Positions 25,721-37,771 of a stretch of DNA of 64,000 bases are shown here, one piece after another. The stretch covers positions 62,001 through 126,000 of the forward strand of contig NZ_JAFIQY010000019.1 in assembly GCF_022271435.1 (NCBI RefSeq), read 5' to 3'. How positions within the stretch are numbered: the first letter of the stretch is position 1; each line of letters begins with the position of its first letter. A program made the position numbers and the translations under genes. The DNA comes from Streptomyces monomycini (GTDB taxonomy: Bacteria; Actinomycetota; Actinomycetes; Streptomycetales; Streptomycetaceae). Below the pieces are notes generated by a model. It did not search any database. It was not told the DNA's origin and saw only the letters and a program-made list of their open reading frames with translations.

Positions 25721-27025
25721 ATGACGAACCCTCCTCCGCGTTCGCCGATCACACGCCTGGGCATACCGCCGACCCTGGCCTGGGGCTATCTGGGCCTGCT
25801 GCTGTTCATGATCGGTGACGGTGTCGAGTCCGGTTACCTCTCGCCGTACCTGATCGACCAGGGGGTCCCGGAGCCCCGGGTGGCACTGCTGTTCACCGTC
25901 TACGGCATCGCGGCGGGCGTCGCCGCCTGGCTGTCCGGCGTGCTGTCCGAGCTGTGGGGCCCGCGCCGCGTCATGTGGAGCGGCCTCGCGATCTGGGGCG
26001 CCTTCCAGATCGTCTTCCTCGCCGCGGCCGTCCCGCTGGGCAGCTACCCCCTGATGATGCTGGGCTACGGCCTGCGCGGCCTGGGCTATCCGCTGTTCGC
26101 CTACGGGTTCCTCGTGTGGATCGCCGGGGTCGCGCCGCGGGCCCGGCTCAGCACCGCCATGGGCTGGTTCTGGTTCGCCTTCACGGGCGGTCTGCCCACC
26201 CTCGGCTCGCTGGTCGCCAGTGGCCTCATCCCGCACATCGGCGCGTACGCCACGCTGTGGGCCGCCCTCGTGCTGGTCGCCGCCGGCGGCCTGATCGCGC
26301 TGCTGCTGGTCCGCGACGACCGCGGCGGCCCGCGGCCGCGCTCCGAGGGGGACGGACCGATGGCCACCCTGCTCGGCAGCGTCACGATCCTGTGGCGCAA
26401 CCCCCGGGTCGGCACCGGCGCGCTCGTACGGACCGTCAACACAGCCTCGCAGTTCGGGTTCTTCGTCATCCTGCCGGTGCACTTCACCCGGACCGTCGGC
26501 TTCAGCCTCACCCAGTGGCTGCACCTGCTCAGCGCGATGTTCGCGACCAACATCGTCGCCAATCTGCTGTGCGGCATGATCGGCGACCGGTTCGGCTGGC
26601 GCCGCACCATCGCCTGGTGCGGCGGCGCGGGCTGCACCGTCAGCACCCTGCTGCTGTTCTACGTACCGCAGGCGGCGGGCGCCAACTTCGGCCTCGCTCT
26701 GGTGGTCGCCGCGTTCTACGGCGCTACGCTGGCGGGATACGTCCCGATATCGGCACTCATGCCCTCGCTGGAGCCGCGCCACAAGGGCCAGGCACTGGCG
26801 GCGCTCAACCTGGGCGCGGGCGCCAGCACCTTCGTCGGACCGGCCGTCGTCGCGGTCTTCGCCGGACCGCTCGGCGTCGAAGGAGTGGTCTGGATCTTCG
26901 CGGGGATGTACGCGGTCAGTACCGTGCTCACCGTCTTCCTGAAGCTGCCGGACGAGCCGGGCACGGCACCGGCGGGGGCGGCTCCCACCGCGGCCGCCAC
27001 GCCGTCCGCCCCGTCACCGGCGTGA
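25721..27025 (+). CDS. MFS transporter, RbtT/DalT/CsbX-like (polyol type)
   Basis: A 434-residue, twelve-helix major facilitator protein. The opening PTLAWGYLGLLLFMIGDGVESGYLSPYLIDQG and the loop between helices 2 and 3 (SGVLSELWGPRRVMW) fit the RbtT/DalT/CsbX subfamily, whose known members import ribitol and D-arabinitol. GGGGAG lies about seven bases before the ATG. It is the first gene of the operon with two FGGY kinases. The substrate, a pentitol or sugar, is inferred from family and context. Confidence 0.85.
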   Translation: MTNPPPRSPITRLGIPPTLAWGYLGLLLFMIGDGVESGYLSPYLIDQGVPEPRVALLFTVYGIAAGVAAWLSGVLSELWGPRRVMWSGLAIWGAFQIVFLAAAVPLGSYPLMMLGYGLRGLGYPLFAYGFLVWIAGVAPRARLSTAMGWFWFAFTGGLPTLGSLVASGLIPHIGAYATLWAALVLVAAGGLIALLLVRDDRGGPRPRSEGDGPMATLLGSVTILWRNPRVGTGALVRTVNTASQFGFFVILPVHFTRTVGFSLTQWLHLLSAMFATNIVANLLCGMIGDRFGWRRTIAWCGGAGCTVSTLLLFYVPQAAGANFGLALVVAAFYGATLAGYVPISALMPSLEPRHKGQALAALNLGAGASTFVGPAVVAVFAGPLGVEGVVWIFAGMYAVSTVLTVFLKLPDEPGTAPAGAAPTAAATPSAPSPA

Positions 27026-27038
27026 GAGGACGCACCTG

Positions 27039-28634
27039 ATGTCCGTACTGACCATCGACGTCGGCACCACGATGATCAAGTCCGTGGTCTTCGACGACCG
27101 AGGCCGCGAGATCGCGGTCTCCCGGCTCGGCACCGAAGTGCTCCGCCCCCGCCCGGGCCGCGCCGAGCAGGACATGGACGCCGTCTGGAACGCCGTCGTC
27201 TTCACCGTCCGCAACGCCCTGTCCGAACTCGCCGGCCGCCCCGGCCCGGCCGACCCCGTGTGGCTGGTCTCCTTCACCGCCCAGGGCGACGGCGCCTGGC
27301 TCGTGGACGACCGCGGCCGCCCCACCGGGCCCGCGATCCTGTGGTCCGACGGCCGGGCGGGCGATCTCGTCGGCCAGTGGCAGCGGGACGGCGTGCTGGA
27401 GGCCGCCTTCCGCCGTAACGGCTCGCTGACCTGCGCCGGAATGCCCAACTCGATCTTCGCGTGGCTGGCCCGGCACGACCCGGACCGGCTCGCCCGCTCG
27501 CACGCCTCGCTCACCGCCGCCGGCTGGCTCTTCCTGCGGCTGACCGGCGTCATCGCCGTCGACGAGTCGGACGCCTCGGCGCCCTTCCTCGACCACGCCA
27601 CCGGCGCGTACGACCCGTACCTCATCGACCTCTTCGGCCTGGCCGCGTACGAGCGGCTGCTGCCGAAGGTGCTCGGGGAGCACGAGCGGATCGCCGAGAT
27701 GACGTCCGACGCGGCCGGCCAGCTCGGGCTGCCCGCCGGCCTCCCGGTCGTCATGGCCCCGTACGACATCGCCGCCACCGCGCGCGGCGTCGGCGTGGTC
27801 AACCCCGGCCAGGCGTGCAGCATCCTCGGCACCACCCTGTGCACCGAGATCGTCCGCACGACCGTGGACACCACCGGCGAACCGTCCGGCATCACCATCG
27901 CCTACCGCGGCCGGGAGCGCGTCCTGCGCGCCTTCCCGACCCTCAACGGCGCCGAAGTGCTCGGCTGGGCCGCCCGCGCCCTGCACCTGTCCGGCCCGCC
28001 GGAACTGTCGCGGCTGGCCTTCGAGTCCGAGCCGGGCGCGAACGGCCTGATGTTCCTGCCGTACCTCTCCCCGGCGGGCGAGCGGGCCCCGTTCCTCGAC
28101 GGACACGCCCGCGGCGGGTTCTGGGGCCTGTCCCTGGAACACACCCGCGCCGACCTGGCCCGCGCGGTCTTCGACGGCCTCTCGCTCGTGCTGCGCGACT
28201 CGCTGACCGCCTCCCGTACGCACGTCACCGAACTGCGTCTGTGCGGCGGCGGCGCCAACAGCGACGCGTGGTGCGCGCTCATCGCGGACGCGACGGGCGT
28301 GCCGACCGCCCGCTCCGGTGACACCGAACTCGGCGCCAAGGGCGCCTTCCTCACCGGCCTGGTGCTGTCCGGAGCCGAGTCCAGCATGCACAGCGCCGCC
28401 ACCCAGTACGTACGGATGCGGTCCAGCTGGGAGCCCGACCCGGAGCGCACCGCCCGGTACGCGGAGCTGTACGAGGACTTCCTGTACTGGCGCGACCTGG
28501 CTCGCGAGGCGGGCTGGCGCCCCGGAGCCGGGCGCAAGAACACCCCCGAAGCCCCCGACCGGCCACCGGCCCGGCCGCACCCGATACCCGCACCACCCGA
28601 ACACCCCGACCGAGGAGCCCCCCACCGTGTCTGA
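27039..28634 (+). CDS. FGGY-family carbohydrate kinase (first)
   Basis: A 531-residue sugar kinase. The phosphate-1 motif is TIDVGTTMIKSVVFDD (residues 5-20), the catalytic Asp lies in APYDIAATARGVG, the connect/adenosine motifs lie around FLPYLSPAGERAPFLD and the hinge Gly motif is LCGGGANSDAW. It phosphorylates a sugar or polyol with ATP. A Pro-rich tail of about 35 residues follows the domain and overlaps the next gene by 8 bp. Sequence style is closer to erythrulose/LsrK-like kinases than to XylB, but the substrate is not certain. Confidence 0.87.
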   Translation: MSVLTIDVGTTMIKSVVFDDRGREIAVSRLGTEVLRPRPGRAEQDMDAVWNAVVFTVRNALSELAGRPGPADPVWLVSFTAQGDGAWLVDDRGRPTGPAILWSDGRAGDLVGQWQRDGVLEAAFRRNGSLTCAGMPNSIFAWLARHDPDRLARSHASLTAAGWLFLRLTGVIAVDESDASAPFLDHATGAYDPYLIDLFGLAAYERLLPKVLGEHERIAEMTSDAAGQLGLPAGLPVVMAPYDIAATARGVGVVNPGQACSILGTTLCTEIVRTTVDTTGEPSGITIAYRGRERVLRAFPTLNGAEVLGWAARALHLSGPPELSRLAFESEPGANGLMFLPYLSPAGERAPFLDGHARGGFWGLSLEHTRADLARAVFDGLSLVLRDSLTASRTHVTELRLCGGGANSDAWCALIADATGVPTARSGDTELGAKGAFLTGLVLSGAESSMHSAATQYVRMRSSWEPDPERTARYAELYEDFLYWRDLAREAGWRPGAGRKNTPEAPDRPPARPHPIPAPPEHPDRGAPHRV

Positions 28635-30132
28635 CGCCCTGACCGCCGACGCCGTCTGGCTCGGCCTCGACCTCGGCACGCAGAGCGCCCGCTGCGTCGC
28701 CGTCGACGGGACCGGACAGCTGCTCGCCGCCGCCTCCCGGCCGCTGACGAGCCACCGCGACGGCAGGCGCCACGAGCAGGACCCCGAACAGTGGTGGAGC
28801 GCCCTGTCCGCGGCCTGCCGCGCGGCCCTCGCCGGAATCGCCCCGGCCCGGGTGCGCGGCCTGGCCCTCGACGCCACTTCCGGTACGGTCCTCCTCGCCG
28901 ACGCCGACGGCACCCCGCTCACCCCCGGCCTCATGTACGACGACGGGCGCGCCGCCGACCAGGCCGAGGCCGTCAACGAGGCCGGGGGAGCGGTGTGGCA
29001 TGACCTCGGCTACCGCACCATGCATCCCTCCTGGGCCCTGCCCAAGCTGCTCTGGATGCTGCGCCAGGACCCCGGCCTCGGCGAGCGCGCCCGGCTGCTG
29101 CACCAGCCCGACCTCGTCACCTGGCGGCTGACCGGCCATCAGGTACCGTCCGACGCCAGCCACGCCCTCAAGACCGGTTACCACCTCGTCGACGAACGCT
29201 GGCCCTCCGCCGAACTGGCCCGCCTCGGCGTGCCCGAGCGGGTCCTGCCGCAGGTCGTACGGCCCGGAACCGTCCTCGGCGCGGTCTGCGCGGCGGCGGC
29301 CGAAGCCACCGGCATCCCCGAAGGAACCACCGTCGTCGCCGGAATGACCGACGGGTGCGCCGCCCAGATCGGCGCCGGAGCCCTCGCCCCCGGTGCCTGG
29401 AACGCCGTGCTCGGCACCACCCTCGTCCTCAAGGGCACCAGCCCGCACCTGATCCGCGACCCGCACGGCGTCGTCTACTGCCACCGCGGGCCGGACGGGA
29501 ACTGGCTGCCCGGCGGCGCCTCCAGCTCCGGCGCGGGCATCATCGCCCGGCACTTCACCCAGGAGAACGGCGACGACCTCGACGCGCTCACCGCGCAGGC
29601 CGCGCGCGAGGGCCGGGACTGGGACGCGGTCACCTACCCGCTCGTGTCGGCGGGCGGCGAACGCTTCCCCTTCCGCGCCACCGACGCCGAACCGTTCACC
29701 CTCGGCGACGTCCCCACCCGCGCCCAGGAGTTCCACGCCTGCCTGCTCGGCGTCGCCTGCGTCGAACGCCTCTGCTTCGACTACCTCGACCACCTCGGCG
29801 CCCCCGTGGACGGGCCGCTCACCTTCACCGGCGGCGGCGCCCGCAACGCCTACTGGTCGCAGCTCCGCGCCGACCTGCTCGGCCGCCCCGTCCACCTGCC
29901 CGAACAGGCCGAAGGCGCCCTCGGCATGGCCGTGCTCGCCGCCACCTCCGGCGGCGTCACCCTCCAGGAGGCCGCCGCCGCCATGGTCCGCACCGGCGCG
30001 CCGGTCACACCCGACCCGGCCCGTACCGCCCGCCTGCTCCCCGCCTACCTCCGCTTCCTCGACGAACTGACCCGCCGTGGCTGGCTCGACCAGACCGTGG
30101 CCGACCACGCCCGCAGGAGGGCCGCACCGTGA
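28627..30132 (+). CDS. FGGY-family carbohydrate kinase (second, xylulokinase-like)
   Basis: A 501-residue kinase with LGLDLGTQSARCVAVD at the N-terminus, catalytic Asp in AGMTDGCAAQIGAG and the phosphate motif FTGGGARNAYWSQ. It starts at a GTG with GAGGAG about nine bases upstream, overlapping the first kinase. It is clearly different from both the first kinase and the XylB at 48809, so the operon carries two unlike FGGY enzymes. They may act on two sugars or on successive intermediates. Confidence 0.87.
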   Translation: MSDALTADAVWLGLDLGTQSARCVAVDGTGQLLAAASRPLTSHRDGRRHEQDPEQWWSALSAACRAALAGIAPARVRGLALDATSGTVLLADADGTPLTPGLMYDDGRAADQAEAVNEAGGAVWHDLGYRTMHPSWALPKLLWMLRQDPGLGERARLLHQPDLVTWRLTGHQVPSDASHALKTGYHLVDERWPSAELARLGVPERVLPQVVRPGTVLGAVCAAAAEATGIPEGTTVVAGMTDGCAAQIGAGALAPGAWNAVLGTTLVLKGTSPHLIRDPHGVVYCHRGPDGNWLPGGASSSGAGIIARHFTQENGDDLDALTAQAAREGRDWDAVTYPLVSAGGERFPFRATDAEPFTLGDVPTRAQEFHACLLGVACVERLCFDYLDHLGAPVDGPLTFTGGGARNAYWSQLRADLLGRPVHLPEQAEGALGMAVLAATSGGVTLQEAAAAMVRTGAPVTPDPARTARLLPAYLRFLDELTRRGWLDQTVADHARRRAAP

Positions 30133-30761
30133 CCGACTTCATCCTCGTACGCCACGGCGAGACCGAATGGCATGCCGAGAACCGCTACGCCGGCCTCACC
30201 GACGTGGCACTGACCGGACGCGGTGAGGAGCAGGCGGCGGCCCTCGCCGGCTGGGCCGCCACCGCCCGCCTGGACGCCGTCTGGTGCTCCCCGCTGTCCC
30301 GCGCCCGGCGCACCGCCGCACCCGCCGCCGCGGCCTGCGGGCTCTCCCCGCACGTCGACGCACGCCTCTGCGAGGTGGACTTCGGCCGCGGCGAGGGCCT
30401 GACCAAGGCCGAGATGCGCCGGCGCTTCCCGGACGAGCTGGAGGCGTTCCTGGCCGACCCGGTCGGCCACCACCTGCCCGGGGGCGAGGACCCCCGCGCC
30501 GCCGCCCTGCGCGCCGCCGACTGCCTCGCCGACATCGAGCGCGCCCACCCGGACGGCCGCGTTCTGCTCGTCGCCCACTCCACCCTCGTCCGGGTCCTGC
30601 TCTGCCATCTGCTGGGCATCCCGCTCGCCGACTACCGGCGCGTCTTCCCGCAGCTCCTCAACGGCGCGCTGACCGAACTGCGCCTCCGGGACGGCCAGGC
30701 CGCGCTGCTGCGCCTCAACGCCCCCGCCACGCCCGCACCGGTCTCCGCACCCCTGCACTGA
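30129..30761 (+). CDS. Histidine phosphatase family protein
   Basis: A 210-residue member of the phosphoglycerate mutase-like superfamily. The catalytic phospho-His motif is LVRHGET (His9), and the second His lies in LLVAHSTLVRVL. Length and composition fit a broad-specificity phosphatase (GpmB/CobC type) rather than a glycolytic mutase. The GTG start overlaps the kinase stop as GTGA. A phosphatase co-translated with sugar kinases is unusual and suggests removal of phosphate from a pathway product or a dead-end sugar phosphate. Confidence 0.88.
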   Translation: MTDFILVRHGETEWHAENRYAGLTDVALTGRGEEQAAALAGWAATARLDAVWCSPLSRARRTAAPAAAACGLSPHVDARLCEVDFGRGEGLTKAEMRRRFPDELEAFLADPVGHHLPGGEDPRAAALRAADCLADIERAHPDGRVLLVAHSTLVRVLLCHLLGIPLADYRRVFPQLLNGALTELRLRDGQAALLRLNAPATPAPVSAPLH

Positions 30762-30798
30762 CCGCACCGACCCGTACACCCCAGGAGAAAGACCCCCC

Positions 30799-31848
30799 AT
30801 GAGCAGCCCCACCGTCCTCGCCGCCGGCAACCACTTCATCCTCCCCAGCCTGCTCACCGAGGCGGTCCAGGAGGCCACCGGCGGCGCGGTGTCCGCCGGG
30901 CAGATCCGGGAGCTGCAACTGCCCTGGCCGCACACCCCGCTCGGCAAGGTCGCCGAGGTCGACGAGGCGTCCGGTACGGAGGACCAGCTCATCGAGGCGC
31001 TCCAGGGCGTCCGGATCTGCGTCACCGAGCACGCCGCCCTCACCGAGCGCATCCTCGCCCACTGCCCGGACCTGGAACTGTTCTGCGTCGGCCGCGGCGG
31101 GCCGGTCAACGCCAACCTGGCCGCCGCCACCCGGCACGGCGTCGCCGTCTGCTACGCCCCCGGCCGCAACGCCACCGCCACCGCCGAGCACACCCTGACC
31201 CTGCTCCTCGCGGCCGCCCGCGGCGTCGGTGACACCCACACCGACCTGCGCCAGGGCGTGTGGCGCGGCGACTACTACGACTACGACAAGTGCGGCATCG
31301 AGATCGAGGGCACCACCGTCGGCCTGGTCGGGTACGGGGCGATCGGCAGCCGGGTCGCCAAGGTGCTGGCAGCGATGGGCGCGCACGTCCTCGTTTACGA
31401 CCCGTACGCCGCCCCCGCGGCGCCGGCCGGTGTCGCCGAGCAGGTCGGCCTGGACGAGCTGCTGAGCCGTTCCCGCATCGTGTCCCTGCACGCCCGCCTC
31501 ACGGAGGAGACCCGCGGCATGATCGGCCGCGCGCAGCTCGCCGCCATGCCGCACGGCTCCGTCCTGGTCAACTGCGCCCGCGGCGCCCTGGTGGACTACG
31601 AAGCGGTCTGCGACGCGCTGGAGTCCGGGCAGCTCAGGGGCGCCGGCTTCGACGTCTTCCCCGAGGAGCCGGTCCCGGCGGGCTCCCGCCTGCTGGCCGC
31701 GCCCGGCGTGGTGCTGACCCCGCACATCGCGGGCGGCAGCCGCCAGGTCGCGCACAAGGCGGCCCGTATCGTCGCCGCCGAGGCCGCACGCTTCCTGCGC
31801 GGGGAGCCGCTCGCGCACTGCGCCAACCCGGACGTGCTGGGCGGCTGA
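30799..31848 (+). CDS. D-2-hydroxyacid dehydrogenase, NAD-dependent
   Basis: A 349-residue member of the SerA/LdhA-type family. The NAD-binding loop is GLVGYGAIGSRVAK. Catalytic Arg lies in NCARGALVD, Glu in FDVFPEEPV and His in TPHIAGGS. It interconverts a 2-hydroxyacid and a 2-oxoacid. It starts 37 bp after the phosphatase and ends the operon, followed by two hairpin terminators. Its place in the operon suggests that the sugar route passes through an aldonic or hydroxy acid. No dehydratase, isomerase or aldolase gene accompanies it. Confidence 0.88.
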   Translation: MSSPTVLAAGNHFILPSLLTEAVQEATGGAVSAGQIRELQLPWPHTPLGKVAEVDEASGTEDQLIEALQGVRICVTEHAALTERILAHCPDLELFCVGRGGPVNANLAAATRHGVAVCYAPGRNATATAEHTLTLLLAAARGVGDTHTDLRQGVWRGDYYDYDKCGIEIEGTTVGLVGYGAIGSRVAKVLAAMGAHVLVYDPYAAPAAPAGVAEQVGLDELLSRSRIVSLHARLTEETRGMIGRAQLAAMPHGSVLVNCARGALVDYEAVCDALESGQLRGAGFDVFPEEPVPAGSRLLAAPGVVLTPHIAGGSRQVAHKAARIVAAEAARFLRGEPLAHCANPDVLGG

Positions 31849-31852
31849 CCCG

Positions 31853-31896
31853 GGCTCGTACCGGCCTTCCCGGCACGGGATGTCCCGGTACGAGCC
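31853..31896 (+). terminator. Nested hairpin terminator after the sugar operon
   Basis: The 12-bp arms GGCTCGTACCGG (31853-31864) and CCGGTACGAGCC (31885-31896) are perfect complements. Inside them TCCCG-GCA-CGGGA forms a second small stem. The structure begins four bases after the dehydrogenase stop codon. No U-tract follows, which is common in actinomycetes. Confidence 0.75.
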
Positions 31897-31951
31897 TGCC
31901 GGTACGTGCCTTCCCGGCCCACGCCTCCCGGTACGAGCCTTCCGGTACGAC

Positions 31952-31983
31952 GAAGGGCCGCCCCCAGACGGGGACGGCCCTTC
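31952..31983. terminator. Bidirectional terminator between convergent operons
   Basis: Perfect arms GAAGGGCCG (31952-31960) and CGGCCCTTC (31975-31983) surround a GC-rich loop. It lies 12 bp downstream of the lysX stop and also after the sugar operon, so it can serve both directions. Confidence 0.8.
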
Positions 31984-31995
31984 ATCCGCAGGTGC

Positions 31996-35313
<3,318 letters not shown>

Positions 35314-35339
35314 TCCGTCACACTAGGCTCTGTAAGGGG

Positions 35340-36551
35340 TCAGCTGCTCGATGGAAGGGCGCTCTTCTTCTGCCACTGGGACCAGTCGACCATCCAGTCC
35401 CCGAGTCCGTTGTTCTCGGCCGCCCTCCCCCGTTCGGAGGAACCGGTGACCTCGAACGGGTCACCGACGCGGACCTTCGAGTACAGCCAGTCGGCGTCGG
35501 CGTCGGTCAGCCCGATGCAGCCGGAACTGTCGTTGACCCGGCCCACCTTGCCGGCGTTCCACGGCGCCGCGTGCGCGTAGGTGCCGGAGCTGGTGAGCTT
35601 CATGGCGTCGCGGACCGTCTTCTCGTACGCGTCGCCCAGCCCCACGGTCTCGGAGTTCATGGTGATCGTGCCCTCCTTCGCCATGAGCGGGAAGATGCCT
35701 GTCCAGGTGGAGTGCCGCGAATCCGGCTTGCCGGCGGAGAAGGGGATGTCCTTCACCTCCTTTCCGTTCTCGGTGAACGTCAGGTGCTTGCTGTCCAGGT
35801 CGACCGTGATCACATGGCGGTCGCCGATGGTGAAGTTCAGGTCGTAATCCTTGGCGAAGTAGCGGCCGCCGCCGGAGTCCACGCCGTTCAGATCGGCGCG
35901 CAGCCCCACCTTGGTGCCCGGCCGCCAGTACTCCTTCGGCCGCCAGTCCACCCGGTCCTTGCCGGAGAAGTCCTTGACCCAGCCCCACGCGCCGGCCGTG
36001 CCGTTGTCGGTGGTGACCTTCAGGTGCTTCTCCACGGCGGCCTTGTCGGTCACCGGGAAGTCGAAGGTGACCGAGACGGGCTGCGCCACGCCGACGGTGG
36101 CGCCCTGCGAGCCGGGGCTCAGCACGAGCTTGTTCAGCTTGTCGGCCTGGGCGGTGGTCAGCGACTCCTTGACCGTGTTCGTACCGCCCTGGGCGTTCCG
36201 GGCCTCGGCCGCGACCGAGTACCTGGTGGCCGGGACGGTCGGCTCGTGGGAGGTCCACACCCGGCCGCCGTCGCCCAGCCCGCCGGGCAGCCGACGGCCC
36301 TTCGGGTCGGTCACGACGACCTTGACCAGACTGCCGCCCTCCGCGCTGACCTGCAGTTTGTCCCCTGCCTGCACCGTCTTCACGCCGTTCGCCGCACTCA
36401 GCGACACCCGTACCGGAGCGCCCTTGGACGCGGACGCCGCGGGGCCTCCGCAGGCGGTCAGCGCACCGATGCCGAGCAGTGGCACCAGGACCAGCGCGGC
36501 CCGCGCAGGGCGCGGCACGAGGCGGCGGTGCGAGGCGGGGGCAGGGGTCAT
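35340..36551 (-). CDS. L,D-transpeptidase lipoprotein with Ig-like domain
   Basis: A 403-residue lipoprotein (lipobox LTAC, Cys34). It has one or two Ig-like domains (about 45-240) and a YkuD catalytic domain. Catalytic His327 (YAHAAPW) and Cys345 are present, but the motif reads SSGCIGL where most family members have SHGC(V/I). It makes 3-3 cross-links in peptidoglycan or anchors proteins. GGAAAG lies eight bases before the ATG. Its closeness to lysX suggests an envelope-modification pair. Confidence 0.92.
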   Translation of the reverse strand: MTPAPASHRRLVPRPARAALVLVPLLGIGALTACGGPAASASKGAPVRVSLSAANGVKTVQAGDKLQVSAEGGSLVKVVVTDPKGRRLPGGLGDGGRVWTSHEPTVPATRYSVAAEARNAQGGTNTVKESLTTAQADKLNKLVLSPGSQGATVGVAQPVSVTFDFPVTDKAAVEKHLKVTTDNGTAGAWGWVKDFSGKDRVDWRPKEYWRPGTKVGLRADLNGVDSGGGRYFAKDYDLNFTIGDRHVITVDLDSKHLTFTENGKEVKDIPFSAGKPDSRHSTWTGIFPLMAKEGTITMNSETVGLGDAYEKTVRDAMKLTSSGTYAHAAPWNAGKVGRVNDSSGCIGLTDADADWLYSKVRVGDPFEVTGSSERGRAAENNGLGDWMVDWSQWQKKSALPSSS

Positions 36552-36730
36552 CTAAGGGCTTTCCGTTGCAGCGGTCCGGGGGATGTCGGCCGCTAAGACG
36601 CGAACCATCTGCATTTCGTTGCGGTGGGTGACGTGATCCATGACACGTCGCGCCACCGGCGGGCGTCGCGCCCGCGCGCCGGCGTGGTCCGTGGTCCGCT
36701 CCTCCGGTGTGCCGCCTCGCCGGCTCCCTT

Positions 36731-36772
36731 CCGTCCCGATGCCCGTGCACCCCGTCCCGATGCCCCTGCACC
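36731..36772. repeat. 21-bp direct repeat upstream of an ABC importer promoter
   Basis: CCGTCCCGATGCCC(G/C)TGCACC occurs twice back to back at 36731 and 36752, ending two bases before the -35 box of the importer promoter. Confidence 0.75.
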
Positions 36773-36773
36773 G

Positions 36774-36802
36774 TTGACGACGGCACCGCCCGCCCCTACG
36801 GT
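36774..36802 (+). promoter_or_regulatory. Housekeeping-type promoter giving a leaderless transcript
   Basis: TTGACG (36774-36779) and TACGGT (36797-36802) are separated by exactly 17 bp. The GTG start codon lies seven bases after the -10, where transcription should begin. There is no ribosome binding site, consistent with a leaderless mRNA. Confidence 0.7.
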
Positions 36803-36808
36803 TCCCGC

Positions 36809-37771
36809 GTGTATCGCTTACGGACCGCCGCGGCGGCAGCAGCAGCACTCCTCCTCACCCTCACCGCGTGCGGGAACGACGGATCCGGGCCGGGCGGCGA
36901 CGGCCGGGACAGCATCGAGATCGGCGCGCTCTCCATCGTGGACACCGCACCCGTCCACCTGGCCCGGTCGCTCGGCTTCTTCGCCAAGCAGGGCATCGAC
37001 GCGAAGATCACGCCGGTGCAGGGCGGCGCGTACAGCTCCTCCGGTGTCGTCAGCGGCCAGTTCGACTTCGGCTTCAGCAACACCACCACCCTGCTCACCG
37101 CCCGGGAACAGGGGCTGCCCCTCAAGGCCGTGGCCAGCGGGGTGGCCTCCACCGGGCAGACCGGGCGCGGCAAGGACTACAGCGCCGTCCTCGTGCCCGA
37201 GGGCAGCGCCATCAAGTCGGCCAAGGACCTGCCCGGCCACAAGATCGCCGTCAACCAGCTGAAGAACATCGGCGACACCACGATCCGCGCCGCCGTGCGC
37301 CGGGCCGGCGGGGACCCCGAGAAGCTCGAATTCACCGAGATCCCGCTCACCGACATGCCCGCCGCCCTCGCCGCCGGACGGGTGGACGCCATCTGGACCG
37401 TGGAGCCCTTCCAGACGCAGGCCAAGGACCAGGGCGCCCACGAGGTGTGCTGGCCGTTCGCCGAAGCCATCGACAACCTCACCGTCGCGATGTACTTCAC
37501 CAGCGAGAAACTGCTCCGCGAGAAACCGGACCTGGTCAAACGCTTCACCGCCGCCGTCAACCAGGCGCTGGCGCACGCCCGCGCGCACCCCGAGGCGGTA
37601 CGCGCGGAACTCGCCAAGTACACCAAGATCCCGCCCGCGGTCGTCCGGCGGATCGTGCTGCCCAAGTGGCCCACCGCGATCAACCGCCCGTCCGTGCAGG
37701 CCATCGCCGACTTCGCCCGCAAGGACGGGGTCCTCTCACGGCCCGCCGACGTCGGCGCGCTGCTGCCGTGA
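36809..37771 (+). CDS. ABC transporter substrate-binding lipoprotein (SsuA/NrtA/THI5-like)
   Basis: A 320-residue lipoprotein (lipobox LTAC) with the NMT1/SsuA fold. Features are PVHLARSLGFFAKQGIDAKI, a GQFDFGFSNTTTLL loop, KIAVNQLKNIGDTTIRAAVRRAG and DAIWTVEPF. Family members bind aliphatic sulfonates, nitrate or pyrimidine precursors, and motifs do not separate these. The GTG at 36809 is supported by the promoter spacing (leaderless). It is the first gene of a four-gene importer with 4- to 8-nt overlaps. Confidence 0.88.
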   Translation: MYRLRTAAAAAAALLLTLTACGNDGSGPGGDGRDSIEIGALSIVDTAPVHLARSLGFFAKQGIDAKITPVQGGAYSSSGVVSGQFDFGFSNTTTLLTAREQGLPLKAVASGVASTGQTGRGKDYSAVLVPEGSAIKSAKDLPGHKIAVNQLKNIGDTTIRAAVRRAGGDPEKLEFTEIPLTDMPAALAAGRVDAIWTVEPFQTQAKDQGAHEVCWPFAEAIDNLTVAMYFTSEKLLREKPDLVKRFTAAVNQALAHARAHPEAVRAELAKYTKIPPAVVRRIVLPKWPTAINRPSVQAIADFARKDGVLSRPADVGALLP

